From the NCBI GenBank assembly GCA_013695405.1, contig JACDAO010000071.1, positions 1 to 7,546 of the forward strand: 7,546 nucleotides of DNA, read 5' to 3'. The position numbers and the translations under genes are program-made. Of this stretch, positions 1 through 6,198 are shown one piece after another. The notes beneath the pieces are model-generated. The model was not told where the DNA came from. It made no database searches and saw nothing but the letters and a program-made list of their open reading frames with translations. Each line of letters begins with the position of its first letter. Positions within the stretch are counted from its first letter, which is position 1. Origin of the DNA: Acidobacteriota bacterium. GTDB lineage: Bacteria > Acidobacteriota > Vicinamibacteria > Vicinamibacterales > Vicinamibacteraceae.

Positions 1-205
1 GCGTGGCGCCATCGAGTTGCTCCACGGCCTTCTGGGCATCTTCGTCGGTCGCCATCGACACGAATGCGAAGCCACGAGGACGGCCCGTCATGCGGTCGCG
101 CATCACCGTCACGGTTTCCACCGTGCCGGCCTGCGCGAACATCTCCTCGAGCTCGGCCTCGCTGGTCTGAAAGGGAAGGTTGCCGACGAACAAGCTCTTG
201 GCCAC
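1..205 (-). CDS. RRM-domain RNA-binding protein, N-terminal part (cut by window edge)
   Basis: Reading the minus strand from a GTG at 205 gives 68 residues with no stop before the left edge. They form most of one RNA recognition motif. RNP2 is LFVGNL at residues 5-10 and RNP1 is RGFAFVSM at residues 44-51, and both carry the aromatic residues that stack on RNA bases. The start MAKSLFVGNLPF is typical of short bacterial glycine-rich RRM proteins, which bind single-stranded RNA in the cytoplasm and are often linked to cold adaptation; that role is known for the family and not shown here. The GTG is chosen because AAGGAG (plus-strand 216-221) and AGGA (211-214) sit 10 and 5 nt upstream and the RRM fold begins immediately after it. 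The missing C-terminus would hold the end of the RRM and possibly a Gly/Arg-rich tail. The family assignment is confident; target RNAs are unknown. Confidence 0.93.
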   Translation of the reverse strand, partial: MAKSLFVGNLPFQTSEAELEEMFAQAGTVETVTVMRDRMTGRPRGFAFVSMATDEDAQKAVEQLDGAT

Positions 206-210
206 GTGTG

Positions 211-221
211 TCCTGCTCCTT
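211..221 (-). promoter_or_regulatory. Ribosome binding site of the RRM gene
   Basis: On the minus strand the sequence AAGGAGCAGGA precedes the GTG start at 205. It offers a strong Shine-Dalgarno core at 10 nt and a weaker AGGA at 5 nt. It supports the GTG as the true start and contrasts with several other genes in the window that lack any such site. Confidence 0.65.
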
Positions 222-346
222 GCCTGACGATGCTCGGTTCGCGCGGGATGCGACCCGCTCGGACGATGCCGGAGATCGGGTCTCCGCTCGTTTGCACGAC
301 GGTACCACCGGCCTGCGCCGCCTGCAACCCGAGTGCGGCATGAGGC

Positions 347-375
347 TTGCCGCGGTTCCTGCACTCTCGTAGAGT
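347..375 (+). promoter_or_regulatory. Putative sigma-70-type promoter of the hydrolase relic
   Basis: TTGCCG at 347-352 (-35) is separated by exactly 17 bp from TAGAGT at 370-375 (-10). An ATG lies 6 nt after the -10 box, at 382, so a transcript starting at the usual distance would begin at or next to that ATG and be leaderless. The promoter looks better preserved than the gene it served. This is a consensus match by eye only. Confidence 0.5.
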
Positions 376-377
376 GC
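361..377. repeat. Perfect inverted repeat overlapping the -10 box of the hydrolase relic
   Basis: GCACTCT and AGAGTGC form a perfect 7-bp stem around the 3-nt loop CGT. The right arm covers most of the putative -10 box TAGAGT and the GTG at 374. It could be an operator or a small hairpin. No T-run follows, so it is not a standard terminator. Confidence 0.55.
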
Positions 378-1237
378 CGCGATGGCTCTTGTTCCTCCTC
401 GCCCTGTGGCTGCAGCCCACCCCCCGACACCGGCCCGGACCGCGCCACGCACCGCCCTGCACACGGTGGCCGATCGCCGCAATCTGGAGGTCCCCGACAC
501 CGACACGCACGTGACGCTGGGCAGTGTCGTCAACAGGGAAGCCCCAGGTCCCGCACAGCTTCCATGGGCCCCGCGAGTCGCTGTGGGCGTTCGGGCCACT
601 GGGGCTGCAGCTGTGGAACTCGCTGCGCGTGGTCGACTACCTGGCCGGCTTGCCCGAAGTGGACGCCACCCGCATCGGCGCAACCGGCGCCTCCGGAGGT
701 GCGACCCAGAGCTTCCTGCTCGCGGCCATCGACGACCGCATCACCTACGTCGCGCCGGTCAACATGGTCTCGGCGTACATGCAGGGCGGGTCCTACTGCG
801 AGAATGCGCCCGGGCTGCGCGTCGGCCTGTCGAACCTCGACATCGCCGCGTCGATCGCGCCGCGCCCGATGCTGTTGGTGTCGGCCACGGGCGACTGGAC
901 CAGTCACGTGCCGAAGGAGGAGTACCCGGCGATCCAGCGGATCTACGACCTGACCTTCAACGCCAGTGACGACCAGGCCCGGGTCCACGATGTGCTGACA
1001 GCGCTGACCTGGCTGCCCGGCAATGAAGGCGCCGACCTGGTCGCGCTCGGCGCGGCGCGCTACTGGACCGCGCTGGCCGTGGCAGCCGCACCCGCTCGCG
1101 GACATCGGTTGCTGTTCGACGTCGCGGCGCTGCCGGCCGACGACGCGACACTCGAGAAGGAGTGCTTCGTGCTCTTGCCTCGTCAGCGCTCGGGGACCAG
1201 CCGGACGATCCGCCCCGGGTTGTTGAGCGCCAGGTAG
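374..1237 (+). pseudogene. Decayed secreted alpha/beta-hydrolase (acetylxylan-esterase-like)
   Basis: Remnants of one secreted hydrolase lie in two frames. Frame 2 from GTG 374 gives a signal-peptide-like stretch (MPRWLLFLLALWLQPT) but stops at TGA 512-514. Frame 1 (for example from ATG 382) carries LEVPDTDTHVT, which resembles the N-terminal region of acetylxylan-esterase-like proteins. From GTG 524 frame 2 resumes with QVPHSF and GLQLWNSLR, then the nucleophile elbow GATGASGGATQ (Ser57 counted from 524) and SATGDWT with a probable catalytic Asp124. About 150 residues expected between DTDTHVT and QVPHSF are missing. The expected catalytic His region (family pattern HNYN) is also absent. After residue 143 the text changes to TFNASDDQARVHDVLTALTW, which resembles a different hydrolase segment. 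The last ~18 codons are antisense to the next gene's 3' end. Alternatively, 524-1237 is still translated as a 237-residue protein, but without a secretion signal or catalytic His it is unlikely to be active. Confidence 0.72.
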
Positions 1238-2607
1238 ATCGGGCCGTCCGCGCTGACGGCGACGTCCCGGACGCGACCGTAGCCGCGCAGCAGGACCTCC
1301 TGATTCGTGACGCGCCCGGCGTCGAGTTCGAGGCGGCGAAGTTGCTGGCCGGCCAGGGCCGTGACGAGCAGGTGCTGTTTCCAGCGCGGAAAGAGATCGC
1401 CGGTATAGAAGGCGATCGCGCCGACGGCAAGCGATGGCGTCCAATACACCACCGGCTGCTCGAGTCCGTCCCTCTCGGTGCGGTCGGTAATCGGCGTGCC
1501 GTTGTCGTTCATCCCGTAGGTGATCGTCGGCCAGCCGTAGTCGCGGCCCTTGACCACCAGATTCAGTTCGTCGCCACCGCGCGGGCCGTGCTCGGTGGCC
1601 CACAAGGCGCCGGTCTGGCTGTCGATCGCCAGCCCCTGCTGGTTGCGGTGGCCGTAGCTCCATACACTCGCCACCGCTCCCGTGCGGCCGACGAAAGGAT
1701 TGTCCGCAGGCACGCTGCCGTCGTCGCGCACGCGATGCAGCTTGCCGTACGGGCTGCCGAGATCCTGCGACTCGGCGGGGCGGCCGCGGTCGCCAATCGA
1801 GAAGTACAGCAATCCCTGCCGGTCGAACAGCAGGCGCGCGCCGTAGTGCGTGTTGCTGGCCCAGTACAGGGCCGGTGTGGCCTGAAATATCGACACCTGG
1901 TCCACCAGAGCCCCGTCGTGCAGCCGGCCGCGCACGATCCGCGTCGTCGAGTCGCCCGGGGCCGCACCGCCGGCCTCGCTGAGCGCAAGATAGACCCACC
2001 CGTTGCGCTGGAAGTCGGGGTGCAGGCCGACGTCGAGCAGTCCGCCGTCCTGCTTCTCCCACACGGCGGGCACACCCGTGATCGGTGGCAGCAGGCGATC
2101 GCCGTCGACGACGCGCAAGCGGCCGGGCCGTTCCGTAACCAGGAGCTTGCCGTCGGGCATGATCTCAAGGCCCCACGGGGTCTCGAGGTCGTCGGCGACG
2201 AGTTCGACGCGGAAGGCGTGCCGCTCACTCTCGATGCGCGCCGGCAAGGTCGGCGGGGCCGGCATCGTGCCTTGGCTGGCGCGTGCACGACCTTCGCGGA
2301 TGTAGATGACCAACGCACGGATCTGCTGGTCGGTGAGCGCGCCTTTGAAGGAGGGCATCGCGGTGGTCAGCGCTCCCTCGCGAATCGTCCGCGCCAGGTC
2401 CGCGTCGCTGTCGCCGTGCAGCCCCTCGTCGTCGAGCAGGCTGGGCGCCTGGCCGCCGGCCAGGGTGGCGCCGTGACAGTTCTCGCACAGGGTCCGGAAG
2501 ACCGTCGCGACGTCGGCTGGCGGGGGAGTGGCCGGTTGCGCGGCGACGAGCGCCATCGCGGCGATGCCTATCGACGGAACGAGCAGCAGCCAATGTGCGG
2601 CGTGCAT
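1183..2607 (-). CDS. Periplasmic cytochrome c-PQQ-dependent sugar (aldose) dehydrogenase fusion
   Basis: This 474-residue protein begins with a Sec signal peptide (residues 1 to about 23). A cytochrome c domain follows (about 32-108) with haem motif CENCHG (Cys41, Cys44, His45) and a likely axial Met84 in TAMPSF. After a linker, residues about 131-474 form the six-bladed beta-propeller of the soluble glucose dehydrogenase/YliI-Asd family. Landmarks are ETPWGLEIMPDG (142-153), NTHYGARLLFD (252-262, His254 the likely catalytic base), SIGDRG (270-275), SYGHRNQQGLA (317-327) and EHGPRGGDELN (339-349), the last two being PQQ/Ca-site signatures. It should oxidise aldoses to lactones in the periplasm and pass electrons to its own haem. 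The substrate cannot be read from sequence. No PQQ synthesis gene is visible. It lies tail-to-tail with the hydrolase relic and is divergent from the response regulator. No Shine-Dalgarno precedes the ATG; a TATCGT box lies 11 nt upstream. Confidence 0.93.
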   Translation of the reverse strand: MHAAHWLLLVPSIGIAAMALVAAQPATPPPADVATVFRTLCENCHGATLAGGQAPSLLDDEGLHGDSDADLARTIREGALTTAMPSFKGALTDQQIRALVIYIREGRARASQGTMPAPPTLPARIESERHAFRVELVADDLETPWGLEIMPDGKLLVTERPGRLRVVDGDRLLPPITGVPAVWEKQDGGLLDVGLHPDFQRNGWVYLALSEAGGAAPGDSTTRIVRGRLHDGALVDQVSIFQATPALYWASNTHYGARLLFDRQGLLYFSIGDRGRPAESQDLGSPYGKLHRVRDDGSVPADNPFVGRTGAVASVWSYGHRNQQGLAIDSQTGALWATEHGPRGGDELNLVVKGRDYGWPTITYGMNDNGTPITDRTERDGLEQPVVYWTPSLAVGAIAFYTGDLFPRWKQHLLVTALAGQQLRRLELDAGRVTNQEVLLRGYGRVRDVAVSADGPIYLALNNPGRIVRLVPER

Positions 2608-2618
2608 CGGGTGCGCCC

Positions 2619-2648
2619 ACGATACGCGAGTGCCGGCGGGGGCGGCAA
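2619..2648 (-). promoter_or_regulatory. Putative promoter of the sugar dehydrogenase
   Basis: On the minus strand TTGCCG (2648 to 2643) is followed after 18 bp by TATCGT (2624 to 2619). The ATG at 2607 lies 11 nt further on, so the leader would be only about 4-6 nt, which agrees with the lack of a ribosome binding site. The -35 box lies wholly inside the palindrome at 2642-2656. Called by consensus only. Confidence 0.45.
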
Positions 2649-2656
2649 ATTGCCGC
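2642..2656. repeat. Perfect 15-bp palindrome between divergent promoters (candidate operator)
   Basis: GCGGCAAATTGCCGC consists of two perfect 7-bp arms around a single A. It lies in the 60-nt gap between the divergent dehydrogenase and response-regulator genes. It contains the dehydrogenase -35 box and directly abuts the -10 box of the regulator gene (2657-2662). This geometry is typical of an operator for a dimeric regulator controlling both genes. The binding protein is unknown. Confidence 0.55.
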
Positions 2657-2662
2657 TACGAT
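2657..2662 (+). promoter_or_regulatory. Putative -10 box of the response-regulator gene
   Basis: TACGAT lies 5 nt upstream of the GTG at 2668, so transcription would begin at about the start codon and the mRNA would be leaderless. No recognisable -35 hexamer is found 16-19 bp upstream (GC-rich 2632-2641). That would make the promoter weak or activator-dependent, and the palindrome at 2642-2656 occupies its spacer. Confidence 0.45.
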
Positions 2663-2667
2663 AGCGC

Positions 2668-3069
2668 GTGTCCCACGAGAGTCGAGAAGGGGACACGCGG
2701 GCCCACGTCCTGCTCGTCGATGACCAGGAGGTGATCGTCGACGTCACCCGCCGGGTGCTCGAATACAGCGGTCTCGAGGTGACGGCGTACACGTCGAGCG
2801 AAGACGCGCTGCGCGTCTTCCTGGACGATCCAGGCCGGTTCGACATCGCAATTACCGATCGCGACATGCCCGGACTTGACGGCAGTCATCTGGCGACCGA
2901 TTTGTGGGAAGTGCGGCCGCAGTTGCCGGTGCTGTTCGTGTCGGCGATGGACGACGCGGTGGTGTTCGACGCCGGTGCGCCGGTCGGCCCGTATCGGGAG
3001 CTGTTCAAGCCCTACGACACGTCAAAGCTCGTGCAGGAGTTGATGGGGTTGCTGAACGAACGCACGTGA
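2668..3069 (+). CDS. Single-domain response regulator (CheY-like receiver)
   Basis: The 133-residue product is one receiver domain with no output domain. It has VLLVDDQE with the acidic pair Asp18-Asp19, the phospho-acceptor Asp64 in ITDRDMPGLDG, Ser92 in LFVSAMDD at the switch Thr/Ser position, and the invariant Lys114 in LFKPYD. All residues needed for phosphorylation are therefore present. The sequence most resembles receivers attached to hybrid histidine kinases. It may act as a phosphate shuttle or protein-interaction switch in the cytoplasm. No kinase is encoded nearby, so its partner is unknown. The GTG start is chosen because the TACGAT box lies just upstream and no Shine-Dalgarno supports another start; the preceding codons would lie before the predicted transcription start. 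Its divergence from the sugar dehydrogenase across a palindrome suggests shared control. Confidence 0.9.
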   Translation: MSHESREGDTRAHVLLVDDQEVIVDVTRRVLEYSGLEVTAYTSSEDALRVFLDDPGRFDIAITDRDMPGLDGSHLATDLWEVRPQLPVLFVSAMDDAVVFDAGAPVGPYRELFKPYDTSKLVQELMGLLNERT

Positions 3070-3358
3070 GCGTGTCCGTCTGCTAAATCAGTTCAATGGT
3101 GACGGTGCCGAGGGCCAGAAACCAGCCGTCCGAGCTGAAGTGCCCAACCCGACCAGTTCGATGGCCAGATGGAGTCGATGTGCAGTTCGGAAGCCCCACT
3201 CCAGCGGCCCCGACGCTGCGAGCTCCCCACACGTGGCGAGGACCTGAGCTGTGACCGCGCGCTCGAGCCGCGAGTACCCACTCTGACGGCGGTCCCAAAC
3301 GGTTTTCGAATACGTCTTGAGCCCGAGTGCCCCCGGCCGAGTACCATCCTGACGACGC
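3070..3358. other. 289-nt intergenic block with no convincing gene
   Basis: No reading frame here matches a family I recognise. The stretch has visibly lower GC than its neighbours. All three minus-strand frames stay open for about 85-115 codons (3427-3083, 3375-3088, 3347-3093), as does one plus frame (3169-3429), but all of the longer versions intrude into trkA and none has a ribosome binding site. The frame 3375-3088 (95 codons) has the most protein-like composition after its first ~15 residues. The sequence CAGTTCG occurs twice (3156 and 3182 region). Possible explanations are a dispersed repeat, a non-coding RNA, or gene remains. No attC site, IS end or T-tailed terminator was seen. Confidence 0.5.
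3317..3347 (+). promoter_or_regulatory. Putative trkA-trkH promoter
   Basis: TTGAGC (3317-3322) and TACCAT (3342-3347) are separated by 19 bp, slightly longer than ideal. The ATG of trkA follows 11 nt after the -10 box, so the leader would be very short, and no Shine-Dalgarno is present. This is the same arrangement as for the dehydrogenase at 2607. Consensus match only. Confidence 0.4.
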
Positions 3359-4699
3359 ATGCGCATCATCATCATCGGCGGCGGCGAGATCGGCTTCGCC
3401 CTCGCCAGTCAACTCGCCCGGGACCATAGCGTCTCGATCATCGACAGCGTGGTGGCCGTCGGCGAGCGCTTCGATGCCGTCGACGTGGCGTTCGTGCGCG
3501 GGAGCGGGACGAGCGCCGAGGCGCTTGGCCGCGCCGGCGTCGCGACCACGGATCTGTTAATCGCTTGTACCGGCCTCGACGAGATCAACATGGTCGCCTG
3601 TGCCGTCGCACGACGCCTCGGCGCGGCGCGCACCATCTGTTTCGTCTCTCGCGAAGACTTCGCTGGCAGTGACAGCAGCGCCGAGGCCGTGCAGACGCAC
3701 TTCGGCATCGAACGCATCATCTGGCCTGAGGCACAGCTCGCCGAGGAGATTGAGCGCATCATTCGCTCGCCTGGCGCGATCGACGCCGAGACGTTTGCCG
3801 AGGGCCGGATCCAGTTGCTGGAGTTTCGTCTGCCCGCCAGCTCCAGGTTGATCGGCTCGCCCCTCGCGGCGCTGCGGCTGCCTCCTGGTGCCTTGATCGT
3901 CGCCGTGAAGCGGAGCGACACCATCGAGATTCCGCGTGGGGACACGCACCTGCTCGCAGACGACAAGATCTTCGTCATGGGTGTGCCGATCGCGGTCGCT
4001 GAGATCGCGCCGCAAGTCCATGCGGGGCGCGAAGGACGGGCGGCGCAACTGGTGACGATCATCGGCGGTGGCGATGTAGGCTACCGCCTGGCGCAGCGGC
4101 TCGACACGGGCGGGATCGACCTGCGCGTGATCGAGCGTGATCGCACCCGCGGCGAACTGCTGGCCTCATCCTTGCGCCACGCGCTTGTCCTGCACGGCGA
4201 CGGCACCGACCTCGAGCTGCTCGAATCGGAAGCGATTGGCCGCAGCGACGTGCTGGTGTCGGTGATCGACAACGACGAGCGGAACCTGCTGGCGTCGTTG
4301 CTTGGCCGGCAGCTCGGCGTGGCGCGACTCATCACGCGGGTGAGCCGTCCAGCCAACCTCCGTCTGTTCGAACGGGTAGGCATCGACGTGGCGCTGTCGG
4401 CCCGAGGTGCTGCGGTGAACGCCCTGGTGCACGAGATCCAGGGAGGCCGGGCCCGTCTGCTGGCCGTGCTGGAGGAAGGGCAGGCCACGATCGTCGAGAT
4501 CACCGTGCCAGCCGGATTCAGTCCGCGCGCGCTGATGGACATGAAGGCGCCGGCTCACTCGATCGTCGGCGCCATCCTGCGAGGCACCGAGGTGATCGTC
4601 CCACGCGGCGCTGATCAGATCCGCGCGCAAGACCGCTTGCTGGTCTTCGCGGCCGCCGATGCCGTAGCGCGCGTGCGCAATTACTTCGGGTCGGCCTGA
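3359..4699 (+). CDS. trkA: Trk potassium uptake regulatory subunit TrkA (NAD-binding, double RCK)
   Basis: The 446-residue protein is close to the usual ~450-460 and has the classic tandem layout RCK_N (1 to about 120), RCK_C (about 145-225), RCK_N (about 230-345), RCK_C (about 365-445). Both Rossmann folds keep the dinucleotide loop: GGGEIG at 7-12 with the acidic Asp29 ending the next strand, and GGGDVG at 236-241 with Glu259. The second fold also has the conserved GDGTDLELLE (280-289) and SVIDNDERNLL (301-311). TrkA forms a cytoplasmic gating ring under TrkH and opens or closes the pore in response to NADH/NAD and nucleotides. The ATG is chosen because the first beta-strand begins at residue 2 and a TACCAT box lies 11 nt upstream. 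The stop codon overlaps the trkH start (TGATG), implying translational coupling and a two-gene operon. Confidence 0.96.
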   Translation: MRIIIIGGGEIGFALASQLARDHSVSIIDSVVAVGERFDAVDVAFVRGSGTSAEALGRAGVATTDLLIACTGLDEINMVACAVARRLGAARTICFVSREDFAGSDSSAEAVQTHFGIERIIWPEAQLAEEIERIIRSPGAIDAETFAEGRIQLLEFRLPASSRLIGSPLAALRLPPGALIVAVKRSDTIEIPRGDTHLLADDKIFVMGVPIAVAEIAPQVHAGREGRAAQLVTIIGGGDVGYRLAQRLDTGGIDLRVIERDRTRGELLASSLRHALVLHGDGTDLELLESEAIGRSDVLVSVIDNDERNLLASLLGRQLGVARLITRVSRPANLRLFERVGIDVALSARGAAVNALVHEIQGGRARLLAVLEEGQATIVEITVPAGFSPRALMDMKAPAHSIVGAILRGTEVIVPRGADQIRAQDRLLVFAAADAVARVRNYFGSA

Positions 4700-6144
4700 T
4701 GCGCCTGTCCGTCCTTGCGCAGACCACCGGTACGTTCCTGCTGTACTTCAGCGGCGCGTTCGCGGCGCCGCTCGGCGTCGCCGTCCTCTATCGCGAGTGG
4801 ACGGACGCGCTCGGCTTCCTCGGCGCCGGACTGCTCTCAGCCGCGGTCGGGTGGTTGTGCGCACGTGGACGCTCGCCCGTCAACGGCGTCACGCGTGTTG
4901 AGGGCCTCGCCATCGTGTCAGCCGCCTGGGTCCTGATCGCGGCGTCGGCGGCCCTGCCCTACCTCGTGTCTGGGCTCGGCCCGATCGATGCAATGTTCGA
5001 GTCGATGTCAGGTCTGACGACCACCGGCGCGACCGTGATCCGTGACTTCACTGCCCACGGGCATGGCCTGTTCTTCTGGCGCTCGCTGACCCAATGGTTC
5101 GGCGGGATGGGCGTCATCGCGCTCTTTGTTGCGGTGCTGCCGAAATTGGGGATCGCCGGCCGTCAGCTCTTCTTTGCTGAGGCGCCGGGACCGGTCGACG
5201 AGAAGCTCACGCCACAGATCCGAAAGACGGCGGGCGCGCTCTGGGCGGTGTACGCCGGTCTCACAGTGCTGCAGTTCGTGGCGCTGCTCGCGACCGGCAT
5301 GCCGGTGTTCGACAGCGCGTGCCATGCGTTGACGACACTGGCGGCCGGTGGCTTCTCTCCGCATCCGTCGTCAGTGGCTGGTTACCAGAACCCGGCGGCC
5401 GAGTGGGTGATTACGGCCTTCATGTTCGTCGCTGGCGCCAACTTCGCCTTGCACTACCGCGCGCTTCGGGGCGAATGGCGCGCCTTCCTTCACGATGAGG
5501 AGTTCCGCGCCTACGTGGCGATTGTCGGGGTGTCGGTGCTGCTGCTCATGGTGTTCTTGCGTGCCGATCTCGTCGGCCCGGTCGAGCGCGTCCGCGTCTC
5601 CGCGTTCCAGGTGCTGTCGATTCTGACCACGACAGGCTTCGCGAGTGCGGACTTCCAGCTGTGGAACGAGCAGGCCAAGATGGTGCTGCTGGCGTTGATG
5701 TTCATCGGCGGCTGTGCAGGGTCTGCGGCAGGTGGCCCCAAGATCGTGAGGCAGCTACTGATCGCCCGCTACACGCTCAACGAGGTTCGGCGCACCCTGC
5801 ATCCTCGCGCGGTGCTCCCCGTCAAGCTGGGCGGGCGCGTGGTGCCGGAAGAGATCATGCGCGGGGTGCTGGTCTTCTTTTTGTTCTACCTGCTGGTCTT
5901 CGCTGTGAGCACGCTGGTGGTCAGTGCCTTGGGCGCGGATCTGCTCACCGCGATCACGGCGTCCATCGCCTGCCTTGGCAACATCGGGCCCGGCTTCAAT
6001 GCCGTCGGGCCGATGGCCAGCTTCGCCGACCTCCATCCTGTCTCTCGTGTGGTGCTGACCGCCGCCATGTGGGTGGGGCGCCTGGAGATTCTGACCGTCC
6101 TCGCGGTGCTCCACCCCGATGCGTGGAGAGTGCTGCGGCGATAG
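4699..6144 (+). CDS. trkH: Trk potassium uptake pore subunit TrkH
   Basis: This 481-residue membrane protein has the four-repeat K+ channel fold of the TrkH/TrkG/KtrB superfamily, with a usual length near 480. The four pore loops are visible: SGLTTTGAT (104-112), TTLAAGGFS (212-220), SILTTTGFAS (307-316) and CLGNIGPG (425-432). WFGGMGVI (133-140) and the C-terminal GRLEILTVL (460-468) are also typical. The gating-loop motif usually written GSTGGGIK here reads GSAAGGPK (341-348), with Ala at the first variable glycine position; the following Arg351 is kept. It would conduct K+ across the inner membrane under control of TrkA. The start ATG overlaps the trkA stop by one base, with no clear Shine-Dalgarno, consistent with re-initiation by terminating ribosomes. 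The gene ends 55 nt before the next promoter's TSS region. Confidence 0.96.
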   Translation: MRLSVLAQTTGTFLLYFSGAFAAPLGVAVLYREWTDALGFLGAGLLSAAVGWLCARGRSPVNGVTRVEGLAIVSAAWVLIAASAALPYLVSGLGPIDAMFESMSGLTTTGATVIRDFTAHGHGLFFWRSLTQWFGGMGVIALFVAVLPKLGIAGRQLFFAEAPGPVDEKLTPQIRKTAGALWAVYAGLTVLQFVALLATGMPVFDSACHALTTLAAGGFSPHPSSVAGYQNPAAEWVITAFMFVAGANFALHYRALRGEWRAFLHDEEFRAYVAIVGVSVLLLMVFLRADLVGPVERVRVSAFQVLSILTTTGFASADFQLWNEQAKMVLLALMFIGGCAGSAAGGPKIVRQLLIARYTLNEVRRTLHPRAVLPVKLGGRVVPEEIMRGVLVFFLFYLLVFAVSTLVVSALGADLLTAITASIACLGNIGPGFNAVGPMASFADLHPVSRVVLTAAMWVGRLEILTVLAVLHPDAWRVLRR

Positions 6145-6145
6145 C

Positions 6146-6184
6146 GTCCTGTCCGTGGTAGCTGCTGTCGTCAGGACCGTTTTT
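6146..6184 (+). terminator. Possible terminator of the trk operon (or operator)
   Basis: GTCCTG (6146-6151) and CAGGAC (6172-6177) form a perfect 6-bp inverted repeat, and TTTTT follows at 6180-6184. It begins two bases after the trkH stop. The 20-nt loop is long and the stem is short, so termination strength is doubtful. The repeat also brackets the -35 region of the next promoter and could be an operator instead. Confidence 0.4.
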
Positions 6185-6192
6185 GCTACAAT
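6165..6192 (+). promoter_or_regulatory. Extended -10 promoter upstream of the M15-like gene
   Basis: TACAAT at 6187-6192 is a strong -10 box and is preceded by TG at 6184-6185 with one base between, which is the extended -10 pattern. A weak -35 (CTGTCG, 6165-6170) lies 16 bp upstream. Transcription would begin near 6199, giving either a leaderless micro-ORF at 6199 or a 163-nt leader for the gene at 6362. It shares its T-run with the candidate trk terminator. Confidence 0.6.
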
Positions 6193-6198
6193 AGTTTG

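Noticed and set aside
236..300. Small hairpins GCGGG/CCCGC and GGAGA/TCTCC upstream of the RRM gene
   Set aside because: Five-base stems are expected by chance in GC-rich DNA and no T-run or promoter relation is evident.
530..2062. 510-codon open frame on the minus strand
   Set aside because: It crosses both the hydrolase relic and the dehydrogenase in a non-coding frame, with Arg/Ala/Pro-rich low-complexity composition and no recognisable domain.
1162..2664. 500-codon open frame on the plus strand
   Set aside because: It is antisense to the dehydrogenase gene, whose protein has full family motifs; long open antisense frames are expected at this GC content.
3070..3358. Integron cassette with attC site or insertion-sequence end
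   Set aside because: No attC-like core site pair, terminal inverted repeats or transposase fragment could be seen.
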